A stretch of DNA of 64,000 nucleotides from Heliomicrobium undosum (GTDB taxonomy: Bacteria; Bacillota; Desulfitobacteriia; Heliobacteriales; Heliobacteriaceae). How positions within the stretch are numbered: the first letter of the stretch is position 1; every line of letters begins with the position of its first letter. Shown piece after piece: positions 25,188 to 33,294 of this stretch. The notes below the pieces were generated by a model. That model made no database searches. It had not been told where the DNA came from and was given only the letters and a program-made list of their open reading frames with translations. A program made the position numbers and the translations under genes. Where the stretch lies: contig NZ_WXEY01000004.1 in NCBI RefSeq assembly GCF_009877425.1, positions 186,001 through 250,000 of the forward strand, written 5' to 3'.

Positions 25188-26846
25188 GTGGGAATAAAAA
25201 AGGATATGAGTGAAGAAAACATGAGGCAGAACATAAGTGTCAACGAATCAAAAGAACCGGTAATCACCGTTGTCGGCCTCGGCGCAGGCGATCCGGGACA
25301 CCTGACGCGCGCAGGATGGGAGGCGCTCCGCCGGGCCGACCGGCTTTTTTTGCGCACGGCCATTCATCCGACCGTTCCTTCCCTTAAGGAAGCGGGTCTT
25401 GTTTTTGAGACTTTTGATCCCCTCTACGAGTCAGCCGAATCCTTTGACGACCTCTACAGTGAGATCGCCAGCCGGTTGATCAAAACGGCTGAATCCGGCC
25501 CGATCACCTTCGCCGTCCCAGGCCATCCCCGGGTCGGAGAAAAGGCCGTCGCCCTGCTGCTCGAAGAGGCCCGCCGCCGCAACTGGTCCGTCGAGGTGAT
25601 CCCGGGCGTCAGTTTCCTGGAGGCCCTCTACACGGCTGTGGGTTTCGACCCTGCGCGAGGATTGACGGTGCTGGACGGGCTGGATCTGGCGCCGGAGGAC
25701 CTCGATGGACGGCGGGCAACGGTGATCACCCAGGTCTATGCGCAGCGGATCGCCTCTGATGTGAAACTGACCCTGATGGAGCTTTACGGCGATGAACATC
25801 CGGTGACGGTCATCCGGGCGGCGGGGGTCGCCGGCGAGGAGCGGATCGCCGAAATCCCTCTCTACGAACTGGATCGTCTGGACTGGGTCGATCACCTCAC
25901 CAGCGTCTATGTTCCGCCCTTGTCTGCGGCGGACGCGGAAGCATCGGAGAATTCGGAGAAGCGGTCAGAAGCGCCTTCGGAGCCGTCCTCAGGGGCGCCG
26001 GCGGATAGGCAAGTCGACTACGCCCTCGACCCGCTTGTCGAGGTGATGGACCGGTTGCTGGCTCCCGGCGGCTGTCCCTGGGACCGCGAGCAGAGCCATC
26101 AAAGCCTAAAGCCCTATCTCCTGGAAGAAGCCTATGAGGTGCTGGAGGCCATCGATCTCGGCGACGACGGCAAGTTAAAAGAAGAGTTGGGCGACGTGCT
26201 CCTACAGGTCGTTTTTCACGGCCTGATCGCCGAAGGGGAAGGCCGCTTCCGGATCAGTGAGATTGTGGAGACGATCACCGAGAAGATGGTCCGTCGTCAC
26301 CCCCATGTCTTCGCTGATACGAAGGTGGCTGACGCCGGGGAAGTCCTGGTCAACTGGGAGGCCATCAAGGCTAAGGAGAAAGGGGACAAGCCGTCGCGAA
26401 GCCCCTCCGGGATCGACCGGATTTCGACGGCCATGCCGTCGCTGCTGCGGGCCGAGAAGGTGCAGAAGAAGGCGGCCCGGTTCGGCTTTGACTGGCCCGA
26501 TGAACAGGGGCCGCTGGCCAAGGTGCAGGAAGAGTGGGAAGAGTTGCTGGAGGCTGCCGGATACGGCAGGTTGGATGGCGGTTTCGATTCGGCCGGAAGT
26601 AGAGAGCGGGATATCGCCCGCCTTCGCGACGAACTGGGCGATCTACTTTTCGCCGTTGTCAATGTGAGCCGCTTTTTGCAGATAAACCCCGAGGAGGCGC
26701 TCCAGCGGACGGTGGACAAGTTCATCCGCCGCTTCCGCCATGTGGAGGACTGTTGCCGTCGCGACGGACGGGAGATGGCCCGTTGCGCTATCGAGGAACT
26801 GGATGTCTACTGGGAAGAAGCGAAGGCACGGGAACGGCAGACGTGA
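25188..26846 (+). CDS. mazG: tetrapyrrole methylase-MazG fusion protein (YabN-like)
   Basis: Residues ~25-250 resemble a tetrapyrrole (SAM) methylase domain: VGLGAGDPGHLTRAGWEAL is its glycine loop. Residues ~275-552 hold MazG NTP pyrophosphohydrolase, with GGCPWDREQSHQSLKPYLLEE (the ExxE metal motif) and a second EEWEELLE...RDELGDLLFAVVN unit. YabN-type fusions hydrolyse non-canonical or excess NTPs; the methylase half has no proven substrate. A low-complexity Glu/Ser linker joins the two. The start is GTG at 25188, with AAAGG upstream; an ATG at 25206 is also possible but its site is too close. It follows spoVB, as in Bacillus. Confidence 0.93.
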   Translation: MGIKKDMSEENMRQNISVNESKEPVITVVGLGAGDPGHLTRAGWEALRRADRLFLRTAIHPTVPSLKEAGLVFETFDPLYESAESFDDLYSEIASRLIKTAESGPITFAVPGHPRVGEKAVALLLEEARRRNWSVEVIPGVSFLEALYTAVGFDPARGLTVLDGLDLAPEDLDGRRATVITQVYAQRIASDVKLTLMELYGDEHPVTVIRAAGVAGEERIAEIPLYELDRLDWVDHLTSVYVPPLSAADAEASENSEKRSEAPSEPSSGAPADRQVDYALDPLVEVMDRLLAPGGCPWDREQSHQSLKPYLLEEAYEVLEAIDLGDDGKLKEELGDVLLQVVFHGLIAEGEGRFRISEIVETITEKMVRRHPHVFADTKVADAGEVLVNWEAIKAKEKGDKPSRSPSGIDRISTAMPSLLRAEKVQKKAARFGFDWPDEQGPLAKVQEEWEELLEAAGYGRLDGGFDSAGSRERDIARLRDELGDLLFAVVNVSRFLQINPEEALQRTVDKFIRRFRHVEDCCRRDGREMARCAIEELDVYWEEAKARERQT

Positions 26847-26917
26847 TCAGCCGAATGGGGCGGGGTGGGTCTGTTAGGAATATTTTGGCTTAAAAAGTCG
26901 AAAATATTAACAACCCG

Positions 26918-26946
26918 GAAGGAAAAGATGGGTATGTAGCGAATAA
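26918..26946 (+). promoter_or_regulatory. candidate sigma-H promoter of hup
   Basis: GAAGGAAAA at 26918-26926 fits the sigma-H -35 RNAGGAWWW at all nine positions. AGCGAATAA at 26938-26946 fits RNNGAATWW at all nine. The spacer is 11 bases. The hup start lies 33 bases downstream. Confidence 0.6.
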
Positions 26947-26978
26947 CCTTACAGCAATCAATACTAGGAGGGGTAACG

Positions 26979-27254
26979 GTGAACAAGACCGAATTGGTGA
27001 GTGCGGTCGCCGAAAAGGCCCAACTAACCAAAAAGGATGCCGAAAAAGCCGTCAATGCCTTCTTCACCGTCGTGGAAGAGGCGTTGAAGGCAGGAGACAA
27101 GGTCCAATTGGTTGGTTTCGGGACTTTTGAAATCCGCGAACGGAAAGCGCGGACAGGCCGCAACCCCCAAACGGGCGAAACCATTACCATAGAGGCGTCG
27201 AAAACGCCGGCCTTCAAGGCGGGCAAATCGCTGCGCGACGCTGTGGAAGCGTAG
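26979..27254 (+). CDS. hup: HU-type DNA-binding protein
   Basis: This 91-residue histone-like protein bends and compacts DNA. It matches HU/HBsu along its full length: [20 protein letters not shown], then the [22 protein letters not shown] arm with the intercalating NPQTG proline, and a C-terminal KSLRDAVE helix. AGGAGGGG precedes the start. Its product is probably abundant. A sigma-H-like promoter and a following terminator suggest a single-gene transcript; in Bacillus the mazG-yabO neighbourhood lacks hup, whereas in many clostridia it is here. Confidence 0.97.
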   Translation: MNKTELVSAVAEKAQLTKKDAEKAVNAFFTVVEEALKAGDKVQLVGFGTFEIRERKARTGRNPQTGETITIEASKTPAFKAGKSLRDAVEA

Positions 27255-27285
27255 TTCTTCTTAGGATACATCATAGGTGTTGAGG

Positions 27286-27313
27286 TCAGGTTTCCGCGGG
27301 GAACCTGATTTTC
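27286..27313 (+). terminator. intrinsic terminator of hup
   Basis: TCAGGTTTCC pairs with GGGAACCTGA (one G-T pair) with a tight GCG loop, followed by TTTTC. Confidence 0.8.
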
Positions 27314-27331
27314 ATTCCGGGGGGATTTTTT

Positions 27332-27595
27332 TTGCGTCTTGACAAATTTTTGAAGGTGTCCCGCATCATCAAACGGCGCACCCTGGCCAAGGAGGTCTGT
27401 GACGGCGGTCGCGTCACCGTCAACGGTCGGCCGGCCAAAGCGGGAACAGAGGTGCAACCGGGGGACCGGCTGACCTTGCAGTTTCCCCAAAAACGCATTG
27501 AGGTGGAAATCGTCGACGTAAAAGAGAACGCGCGGGTCGATGAGGCGAGAGACCTCTACCGGGTCCTCCGGGAGGAGTCCCTACCCCTTGATTGA
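27332..27595 (+). CDS. rqcP: S4-domain RNA-binding protein RqcP (YabO)
   Basis: The 87-residue protein is a single S4 RNA-binding domain: MRLDKFLKVSRIIKRRTLAKE, then VTVNGRPAKAGTEVQPGD. The Bacillus homologue YabO/RqcP binds the 50S subunit and drives alanine tailing in ribosome quality control with RqcH. The start is TTG at 27332 behind a GGGGGGA tract, since the family begins exactly at MRLDKFLK. It follows the hup terminator and precedes a strong terminator and yabP. Confidence 0.92.
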   Translation: MRLDKFLKVSRIIKRRTLAKEVCDGGRVTVNGRPAKAGTEVQPGDRLTLQFPQKRIEVEIVDVKENARVDEARDLYRVLREESLPLD

Positions 27596-27627
27596 CAAAG
27601 CGCTTGCAGGGAGTCCCGTTCTAGATC

Positions 27628-27674
27628 ATACGCCTGCCCACATAACCATGTTGGGGAGGCGTATTTATTTTTTG
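27628..27674 (+). terminator. long-stem intrinsic terminator between rqcP and yabP
   Basis: ATACGCCT at 27628 pairs with AGGCGTAT at 27657, with inner CCCA/TGGG and CAT/ATG pairings around an AACC loop. TTTATTTTTT follows the stem. Confidence 0.88.
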
Positions 27675-27692
27675 AAGAGGGAGGAACTTCCA

Positions 27693-27983
27693 ATGGATGT
27701 TCATGGCGATAAAGCCCATGGTTTTGCGGCCACAGACCGGAAGAGCATCACCATCCAGGGGGTCACCCAGGTGGGCGCCTTCGATGAAGTAGAGATCTAC
27801 ATGGTGACGGTGCGCGGTCCCCTATTGTTGCGCGGAGAGGGCTTGCAGATCACCCAGTTGAACCTGGACGATAAAGTCCTGTCTGTCGAGGGGCGGATCG
27901 ATTCTGTTCAATATGTGGAGGAGCATTCTCCCCAGAACCTGAAGCAGAAAGGCAAGAACCTGCTGGAACGCCTGCTGCGGTAA
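27693..27983 (+). CDS. yabP: sporulation protein YabP
   Basis: The 96-residue product fits the YabP/YqfC family: KSITIQGVTQVGAFDEVEIYMVTVRGPLLLRGEGL is its core (read in overlapping parts), followed by LDDKVLSVEGRIDSVQY. It is made in the mother cell in Bacillus and is needed for spore cortex formation with YabQ. The ATG at 27693 has GAGGGAGGAAC upstream; a longer frame starting at 27540 runs through the terminator and is rejected. It is followed by yabQ after 21 bases. Confidence 0.93.
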   Translation: MDVHGDKAHGFAATDRKSITIQGVTQVGAFDEVEIYMVTVRGPLLLRGEGLQITQLNLDDKVLSVEGRIDSVQYVEEHSPQNLKQKGKNLLERLLR

Positions 27984-28004
27984 CCGAAGGGGTTGCGAGG
28001 GGGG

Positions 28005-28649
28005 ATGACCGTGACGCCGCTGGCCCAGCAGGTCTACGGGTTTGTCTTGTCGGCTGTAGGCGGACTGGTCCTGGGAACGGCCTTCGACCTGTACCGGACG
28101 ATAGTGGGGGTGGGCCGGCGAAGGTGGTGGGTCGCCGTCGCCGACGTGCTCATGTGGATGATTGGCGCGGGGCTTTTCTTCCTCCTCCTGCTCTGGGGTC
28201 ACTGGGGGGAGGTTCGCCTGTACCTTTTCCTGGGATTGGCCTGCGGACTGGGACTATACTACCGGTTTATGACCGAGGAGGTCCGGGCCTTTTGGGAGGG
28301 CATGCTGGAACTGATCCTGCACCTGTTGCAGACGCTGGGGTACCTGGTGACGTTCCCCTTTATCTTCCTCTATCGCGCCGGGCGGCGGGCGCTGCGCTGG
28401 ATCTACCTGACGGGAGGACAGGGAATGCGATGGGCCCACCGTCGCTTATGGACGCCGGCTCGCAAGGCCGTGGGTCGTTTGCGCGCCCGCGTGGACCGTC
28501 TCACCGGCCGTTCTCGGCGGTTTTTGGGGCAAAAAAGCGCAGGCGCCCGGCGCTGGCTGGGGCAAAGGACGGGAGGCATCCGGCATCGGCTGGCCGGGCG
28601 CCTGCGGGCCTTGTTGCGCCGTCCGCCGGGGCCGCCTCCTGCGGCATAA
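28005..28649 (+). CDS. yabQ: spore cortex biosynthesis protein YabQ
   Basis: The protein has about four membrane segments in its first 130 residues (LAQQVYGFVLSAVGGLVLGTAFDLYR opens the first, in the YabQ pattern), then a long basic Arg-rich tail to about residue 214. YabQ localises to the outer forespore membrane and is required for cortex in Bacillus. The start is uncertain: an ATG at 28005 touches GAGGGGGG, a GTG at 28011 has better spacing, and a TTG at 27993 is also in frame. The Arg-rich tail is longer than in Bacillus YabQ. It follows yabP closely and is probably cotranscribed. Confidence 0.88.
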   Translation: MTVTPLAQQVYGFVLSAVGGLVLGTAFDLYRTIVGVGRRRWWVAVADVLMWMIGAGLFFLLLLWGHWGEVRLYLFLGLACGLGLYYRFMTEEVRAFWEGMLELILHLLQTLGYLVTFPFIFLYRAGRRALRWIYLTGGQGMRWAHRRLWTPARKAVGRLRARVDRLTGRSRRFLGQKSAGARRWLGQRTGGIRHRLAGRLRALLRRPPGPPPAA

Positions 28650-28749
28650 ACAAAGGGGAAAAACTTTCCTCATTCCCGCTTGGGCGAGGAAGGATTTTCA
28701 GGGCGGCGCGCCGAAAGCCCCACTATTACGGGGAAGTATCCGAACAGGG

Positions 28750-29160
28750 GTGAGGCTGTTGGCGCAGCCGGCAGAGACACAGCAGCAGCGGCAGTTGCCG
28801 CAGGAGCAGCAACAATCGCAGCCACTACGGCGTCATAGCAAGGGGATCGGCAGAGGCAAAAAGTGGGCGATTGTTGCGGCAGTCATCGGCGCTTTCGCGC
28901 TGGCGGCGCTCCCGCCTTTTCTGCAACAGCGCCAGTTGGCCCAGGAGTCGGACAGGTTGTCGGCGGAACTGGAACAGGTGCGCGCCGAGCGCCAGCAGTT
29001 GGAGAAAGAGAAGGAATGGCTCGCCTCTGACGCCTATGTGGAGCAGGTGGCCCGTCAGCAGCTGGGCCTGGTGAAACCGGGCGAGATGATGGTGGTGCGG
29101 ACCCGCCCCGGCAACGCCCTGAAGAAGGACACCCAACATGCCCAGGAGATTCGCGATTAA
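28750..29160 (+). CDS. divIC: septum formation initiator DivIC/FtsB family
   Basis: The 136-residue protein has an N-terminal cytoplasmic Gln-rich stretch and one membrane segment (WAIVAAVIGAFALAALPPF, residues ~39-57). A coiled coil follows (residues ~58-95; LAQESDRLSAELEQVRAERQ), then the DAYVEQVARQQLGLVKPGEMMV motif that is the family hallmark. It acts in the divisome with FtsL and DivIB. The start is GTG at 28750 or TTG at 28759; the latter has AGGGGTGAGG at better spacing. Position after yabQ is conserved. A terminator lies at its 3' end. Confidence 0.9.
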   Translation: MRLLAQPAETQQQRQLPQEQQQSQPLRRHSKGIGRGKKWAIVAAVIGAFALAALPPFLQQRQLAQESDRLSAELEQVRAERQQLEKEKEWLASDAYVEQVARQQLGLVKPGEMMVVRTRPGNALKKDTQHAQEIRD

Positions 29161-29197
29161 AAAAGCATTTCCGTCCTCAAGCGGCGGAAATGCTTTT
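29161..29197 (+). terminator. intrinsic terminator after divIC
   Basis: A 13-bp stem AAAAGCATTTCCG/CGGAAATGCTTTT begins at the divIC stop codon and ends in TTTT. Confidence 0.85.
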
Positions 29198-29217
29198 CCT
29201 ATAGGGGGGTGAGTGGG

Positions 29218-30144
29218 ATGACAGAGAAAGACAATCGCTGGGGCGCCATCGACATCGGTTCCAACTCGGTGCGTTTTCTCGCCGCCGAGGTGTCAGAGGA
29301 GGGCATGCAGACCTTGTGGCGCCGCCTCGATACGACCCGGCTCGGCCGCGAGGTGGAACGCACAGGGGACCTGCATCCCGAGTCGGTTCAGCGCACCCTG
29401 GATGTGCTCGCTACCGGGCTGGCCGCGATGGCTTCATTCGGTGTGGACACGGGCAGGGTGGCGGCCTTTGCCACGAGCGCTGTCCGCGAGGCTGGCAACG
29501 GCGTCGCCTTTTGCCGCCGCATCTTCGAAGAGCATCGTCTTTCCGTGACCGTTCTCTCCGGAGAAAGGGAGGGACATCTCAGCTATGAGGGCGCTGTCGG
29601 CGGCCTGCCGTCGAGTCTGATTGAGGGGCGGATTCCTGTCGTTGTCGACATCGGCGGCGGCAGCGGCGAAGTGGTGTTTCGTCATGGCGGCTGGTGGCGG
29701 CGGAGCTTTCCCCTGGGCGCTGTCCGGCTGACGGAAAACCGCTGGGGAAAGGCGGAGGTGGCCCGGCTCTGGGCGCCAGCCGCCGAGGCGATCCGGCGGT
29801 TGCGCGATGAGGGCGGGAATCCCCTCCTCATCGGCGTGGGGGGCACGGCGACGACGGCGGCGGCTATCGCCCAGGAACTGCCCGTCTATGCCCCGGAAAA
29901 GGTCCATGGCTTTTATCTGCCTCTGGCCCAGTTGCGTGACATGGGCGCAAGGCTGCGCGCCCTTGACCTGGAGGCGCGCCGGCAGACGCCGGGACTTCAG
30001 CCCGAACGGGCCGACATCATCCCGGCGGGGCTGTTGGCGTTGGAAACATTGATCGAGACGGCCGGTTGCGACGGCTTTATCGCCAGCGAGACGGACCTGC
30101 TTCACTGCGCGCTGATGCGGCGCGCGGCGGGACAGTGGCCTTAG
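29218..30144 (+). CDS. ppx: Ppx/GppA-type exopolyphosphatase/phosphatase
   Basis: The 308-residue protein has the ASKHA ATPase signatures GAIDIGSNSVRFL (residues ~10-22) and VVDIGGGSGEVVF (residues ~141-153), plus LIGVGGTATTAAA. Ppx/GppA enzymes hydrolyse polyphosphate or pppGpp; it lacks the C-terminal HD extension of the long form. The ATG at 29218 has GGGGGGTGAGTGG upstream. It replaces yabR at this spot in the Bacillus order. Its stop overlaps the convergent gatD by four bases, which leaves no room for a terminator. Confidence 0.93.
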   Translation: MTEKDNRWGAIDIGSNSVRFLAAEVSEEGMQTLWRRLDTTRLGREVERTGDLHPESVQRTLDVLATGLAAMASFGVDTGRVAAFATSAVREAGNGVAFCRRIFEEHRLSVTVLSGEREGHLSYEGAVGGLPSSLIEGRIPVVVDIGGGSGEVVFRHGGWWRRSFPLGAVRLTENRWGKAEVARLWAPAAEAIRRLRDEGGNPLLIGVGGTATTAAAIAQELPVYAPEKVHGFYLPLAQLRDMGARLRALDLEARRQTPGLQPERADIIPAGLLALETLIETAGCDGFIASETDLLHCALMRRAAGQWP

Positions 30145-30899
30145 CGGGAGGCAAACCGGCGGGCCACGGAGTCGTGGGCCGTCCGTTCCCAGTGATCGGC
30201 CAGGGGCGTCAGGCTGCCATCGCCGTAGCGCCGTTCGAGGGCGCGAGCGAGCAGCCAATCGGCCAAGGCCGGGTTTTTGGGGAGCACCGGCCCGTGCAGG
30301 TAGGTGCCGATGGCGTTTTTGTAGACGGCGCCCTCGCCCTTGTCTTTCCCGTTGTTGCCGTGGCCGGCGACGACCTGGGCCAGGGGCCGGATGCCGCCGC
30401 GATCGCCGAGAAAGGTGCGGCCCGAGTGATTTTCAAAGCCTACGAGGCCCACGCCTTCGCCCAGGAAAGGCGCTTCGGCGACGACGTTGCCGATCAGGCG
30501 CGTCGACCCCGCCTCTGTCCAGGCGTCGAAAAGGCCCAGACCGGGCATCTCTTCTCCGGTGTGGGTGCGGTAATAGCGTCCCAGGAGTTGGTAGCCCCCG
30601 CAGACGGAGAGCAGGGGCAGGCCGGCTTCGGCAGCCTCCACGAGGGCAGGCCCTTTGTGCTGTTGAAAGTCCCGGAACAAGAGCGTCTGTTCCCGGTCGG
30701 AACCGCCGCCCATGAAGACCAGGTCGGCGTCGGCGAAGGCGAAGCGGTCGTTCAGGGAGACCCGCTCGACAGCGAGGGGGATCCCCCGCCACTCGCAGCG
30801 CCGGAGCAGGGTGATGATGTTGCCCCGGTCGCCGTAGAGGTTGAGCAGGTCCGGGTAGAGGTGGACGAGGCGCAATGCGCGGAGGTCTGTCTGAACCAT
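30141..30899 (-). CDS. gatD: lipid II isoglutaminyl synthase, glutamine amidotransferase subunit
   Basis: GatD supplies ammonia to MurT, which amidates the D-Glu of lipid II to isoglutamine. The 252-residue protein is a CobB/CobQ-like class I glutaminase: VFMGGGSDREQ, the nucleophile Cys in PLLSVCGGYQLLG (near residue 101), and the catalytic His in IGTYLHGPVL. It starts MVQTDLRALRLVHLYPDLLNLYGDRGN (in two halves), typical of GatD. It lies three bases downstream of murT on the same strand, so the pair forms an operon. The order murT-gatD is conserved in Gram-positive bacteria. Confidence 0.95.
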   Translation of the reverse strand: MVQTDLRALRLVHLYPDLLNLYGDRGNIITLLRRCEWRGIPLAVERVSLNDRFAFADADLVFMGGGSDREQTLLFRDFQQHKGPALVEAAEAGLPLLSVCGGYQLLGRYYRTHTGEEMPGLGLFDAWTEAGSTRLIGNVVAEAPFLGEGVGLVGFENHSGRTFLGDRGGIRPLAQVVAGHGNNGKDKGEGAVYKNAIGTYLHGPVLPKNPALADWLLARALERRYGDGSLTPLADHWERTAHDSVARRFASR

Positions 30900-30902
30900 C
30901 GG

Positions 30903-32306
30903 CTATTCCTCCCAGTAGCGGGGCGAATGGCCCAGGTTGGCCAGCGCCGTCTTTGACTCCAACAGGGCGGTATAGGTCGGCAGGATGTAGAGGGTCTCTT
31001 CGGGGCTCGTCATCTCCAGCGCGGCGGCGATGGCATGACTGATGTCGGGTTCATAGGAAATGGCGTCTGCCGGCACGCCGGCGTAGTGGAGGCGCAGCGC
31101 CATGTCCTCGCCGCGCAGCCCCGAGGTGGAGATGCTGCGCAGTTCCGGCAGGACCGGGGCGAGGGCTTCAAAATCGGCGTCCCAGAGCCAGGAAATGTCC
31201 CGCCCGTCGGCGGCGTTGTCGTTGATGATCACGAGCAGGCGTTTCGGACCCCGGTTTTGGGTGAGGGTGCGCAGCACCTCGTCACAACCGGTGGGGTTTT
31301 TGATCAGCGCTAAAAAGGCGCGGCGTCCATCATCCAGTTCCAGCCGCTCCATGCGGCCGAAGTTTGTCCGGTAGCCTTGCAGGCCGGCGCGGATCGACGG
31401 CTCGGGCAGGTCCAGCCGGAGCGCTGCTGCGGTGGCGGCGAGGGCGTTGTATATGTTGTAGAAGCCGGGGGTGGAGAGCTCGACGCGCCAGTTGCCCTGG
31501 GGGGCATTGACGGTGAAGGCGGAACCTTCTTCGCCTTTCAGTTCAATGGCGGAGACGCGGATCTTGGGCTGGGGCCGCTCAAAGCCGCAGTGGACGCAGC
31601 GGTAGTGGCCCAGTTGGCCGAAGAAAAACCAGTCGTAGGCAAGCGGGTGTCCGCAGAGGCGGCAGAAGCGCGTCTCCGCCGACTGGGTCATCTCCCGGCT
31701 GCCGTAAGATCGGTCGTCGATGCCGAAGTAGAGGACCCGTCCCCGGTAGCGGCGCCCGATAGAGGCGACCAGCGGATCGTCGGCGTTGAGGATGGCCACC
31801 GACTGGGGCGGAAGCAGCGCCAAGGCCTCCTCGACGAGGGTGACCGTTTTGTCCAGTTCGCCGAAGCGGTCCAGTTGATCGCGGAAAAAGTTTGTCACCA
31901 CGACGCCCCGGGGACGCACCTCCCGGACCAACTGGGGGATGGTGGCCTCGTCAACCTCGATGACACCCAGATCGCTGCCGATGGAACCGCCGATGCTGGC
32001 GGATTCGATGAAAGCGGCCGTGATCCCGCCGACCAGGTTGGCGCCGGCGCGGTTGTGGGTCAGCGTCAGTTTGGACGCGGCGATCATCTCGGCGAGCATC
32101 TTCGACGTGGTCGTCTTGCCGTTCGTGCCTGTGATGACCATGGCGCCCTGTTTCAACTGGGCGGCCAGGGCGGACAGCAGTCCGGGGGCGATGCGGCGGC
32201 CCAGGCCGCCGGGGAAGGATGTGCCGCCGTGCCCGATGCGGCGGTTCAGCCAGATCGCCGTCTTGCCGGCCCATAGGCCGGCCAACATGCGCGGTGAGTA
32301 TAACAA
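30903..32306 (-). CDS. murT: lipid II isoglutaminyl synthase, Mur ligase-like subunit
   Basis: The 467-residue protein has the Mur ligase P-loop ITGTNGKTTTSKMLA near residue 60 and a C-terminal ligase domain. A zinc ribbon (CRLCGHPL and CVHCGF, residues ~206-235) is inserted in the central domain, a MurT hallmark. With GatD it forms the lipid II amidating complex on the cytoplasmic face. The start is TTG at 32306; GGAGGTG lies at good spacing, and the next ATG is six codons in. It is divergent from the tRNA genes. Confidence 0.95.
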   Translation of the reverse strand: MLYSPRMLAGLWAGKTAIWLNRRIGHGGTSFPGGLGRRIAPGLLSALAAQLKQGAMVITGTNGKTTTSKMLAEMIAASKLTLTHNRAGANLVGGITAAFIESASIGGSIGSDLGVIEVDEATIPQLVREVRPRGVVVTNFFRDQLDRFGELDKTVTLVEEALALLPPQSVAILNADDPLVASIGRRYRGRVLYFGIDDRSYGSREMTQSAETRFCRLCGHPLAYDWFFFGQLGHYRCVHCGFERPQPKIRVSAIELKGEEGSAFTVNAPQGNWRVELSTPGFYNIYNALAATAAALRLDLPEPSIRAGLQGYRTNFGRMERLELDDGRRAFLALIKNPTGCDEVLRTLTQNRGPKRLLVIINDNAADGRDISWLWDADFEALAPVLPELRSISTSGLRGEDMALRLHYAGVPADAISYEPDISHAIAAALEMTSPEETLYILPTYTALLESKTALANLGHSPRYWEE

Positions 32307-32402
32307 GGGGGCACCTCCGTCAGTACGCAGCGTTATCGACAGTACTATTTTATATTAACTTGGCCTGTCGTTACGTTGTTTTTTTTATTTTTGCCTAAGG
32401 TG

Positions 32403-32432
32403 TTGACAGAACTGCCTTCGGTATGGCATAAT
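32403..32432 (+). promoter_or_regulatory. sigma-A promoter of the tRNA cluster
   Basis: TTGACA (perfect -35) and CATAAT are separated by 18 bases. The first tRNA begins 37 bases after the -10. The A/T-rich stretch just upstream could act as an UP element. Confidence 0.85.
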
Positions 32433-32468
32433 ACAGTGGTCGACGGCGGTAGGCTGTCGCGTGATTGA

Positions 32469-32544
<76 letters not shown>

Positions 32545-32549
32545 AATTT

Positions 32550-32627
32550 GGCGGTGTAGCTCAGTTGGTCTAGAGCATACGGTTCATACCCGTAGTGTCG
32601 TAGGTTCAAATCCTACCACCGCTACCA
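32550..32627 (+). tRNA. elongator tRNA-Met (CAT)
   Basis: GGCGGTG at the 5' end pairs with CACCGCT-type 3' acceptor bases, and the anticodon loop is TTCATAC. A fully paired acceptor and the similarity to Bacillus elongator tRNA-Met separate it from the initiator and from tRNA-Ile2. CCA is encoded. It starts five bases after tRNA-fMet. Confidence 0.93.
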
Positions 32628-32634
32628 AAACAGG

Positions 32635-32710
32635 GGCCCGTTGGTCAAGCGGTCTAAGACACCGCCCTTTCACGGCGGTTACAGGGGTTCGAATCCCCTA
32701 CGGGTCACCA
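32635..32710 (+). tRNA. tRNA-Glu (TTC)
   Basis: Acceptor GGCCCGT pairs with ACGGGTC; the anticodon loop is CTTTCAC, giving anticodon TTC. CCA is encoded. Charged tRNA-Glu is the substrate of HemA, whose gene starts 585 bases downstream. Confidence 0.96.
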
Positions 32711-32720
32711 TCTGCCATTG

Positions 32721-32759
32721 AAACGCCTTTCCGGCTTACGGAGAGGCGTTTTTGTTTTT
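32721..32759 (+). terminator. intrinsic terminator of the tRNA cluster
   Basis: AACGCCTTTCCG pairs with CGGAGAGGCGTT (one mismatch-type pair) around GCTTA and is followed by a T-rich tract. It separates the tRNAs from hemA. Confidence 0.88.
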
Positions 32760-32886
32760 CTACGCGTCGTTTTTTCCAGATTATCTGATTGTGAATATCT
32801 GAACGTTGAACAAAGGTATGTTTTTGACGTGTTTGGATGATAGAAGAATTGTTCAGGCTTGTCGAAGGAACGGTTTCGCTCTAGGT

Positions 32887-33071
32887 GAAATCTGGGGGTG
32901 TATTGACGCAGCGAGCGATTTGGGCGGAGCGGCGTCGTGAGCGTAGATTGCGGAGCGGAAAAGCGCGCCATGACATGCAGAAAAGCCCGAGAGGTTTGGC
33001 GCGCCCGCGTAGCAATCGAGCGAACAGCCGCGCAGCCCTTAGCGAGCGGAGTCAATACACCCCCGATTTTC
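32887..33071. repeat. MITE-like element with 14-bp perfect terminal inverted repeats
   Basis: GGGGGTGTATTGAC at 32894-32907 is the exact reverse complement of 33051-33064. With flanking GAAATCT/GATTTTC the inverted repeat extends to about 21 bp with small gaps. The 185-bp interior is GC-rich, with repeated GAGCG motifs, and holds no credible gene (short ORFs on both strands look unconvincing). It fills most of the gap between the tRNA genes and hemA. No clear target duplication was found. Confidence 0.6.
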
Positions 33072-33149
33072 CGATAACGCACAATAAACAGTGAGCCCGT
33101 CCGGTATTACAAAGCCAAGAAAAAACATAAGCAATTTTTATTCGGGGCT

Positions 33150-33177
33150 TTTACAAATCGATCGGATCGAGTAAAAT
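33150..33177 (+). promoter_or_regulatory. sigma-A-like promoter of hemA
   Basis: TTTACA and TAAAAT are separated by 16 bases. The hemA start codon lies about 118 bases beyond, leaving a sizeable leader. Confidence 0.5.
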
Positions 33178-33294
33178 GAGGAAGGACAGACGATTCGTAC
33201 GGAATTAATTATGCGCCCGTCGCGCTTCTTGTGGCGAGCGCTCCTTTCATCGCTGGACAAGGCTTGCATTTCCATAGAATGAGAGGGTGGTGCC

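Noticed and set aside
32705-33094. Short open frames on both strands in the tRNA-hemA gap.
   Set aside because: They run through a terminator and the MITE-like element, have no good ribosome sites and encode Arg-rich low-quality sequence.
33179-33208. Possible sigma-H promoter upstream of hemA (AGGA then GGAATTA).
   Set aside because: The distances from AGG to GAAT are 23 and 19 bases, outside the allowed 21-22.
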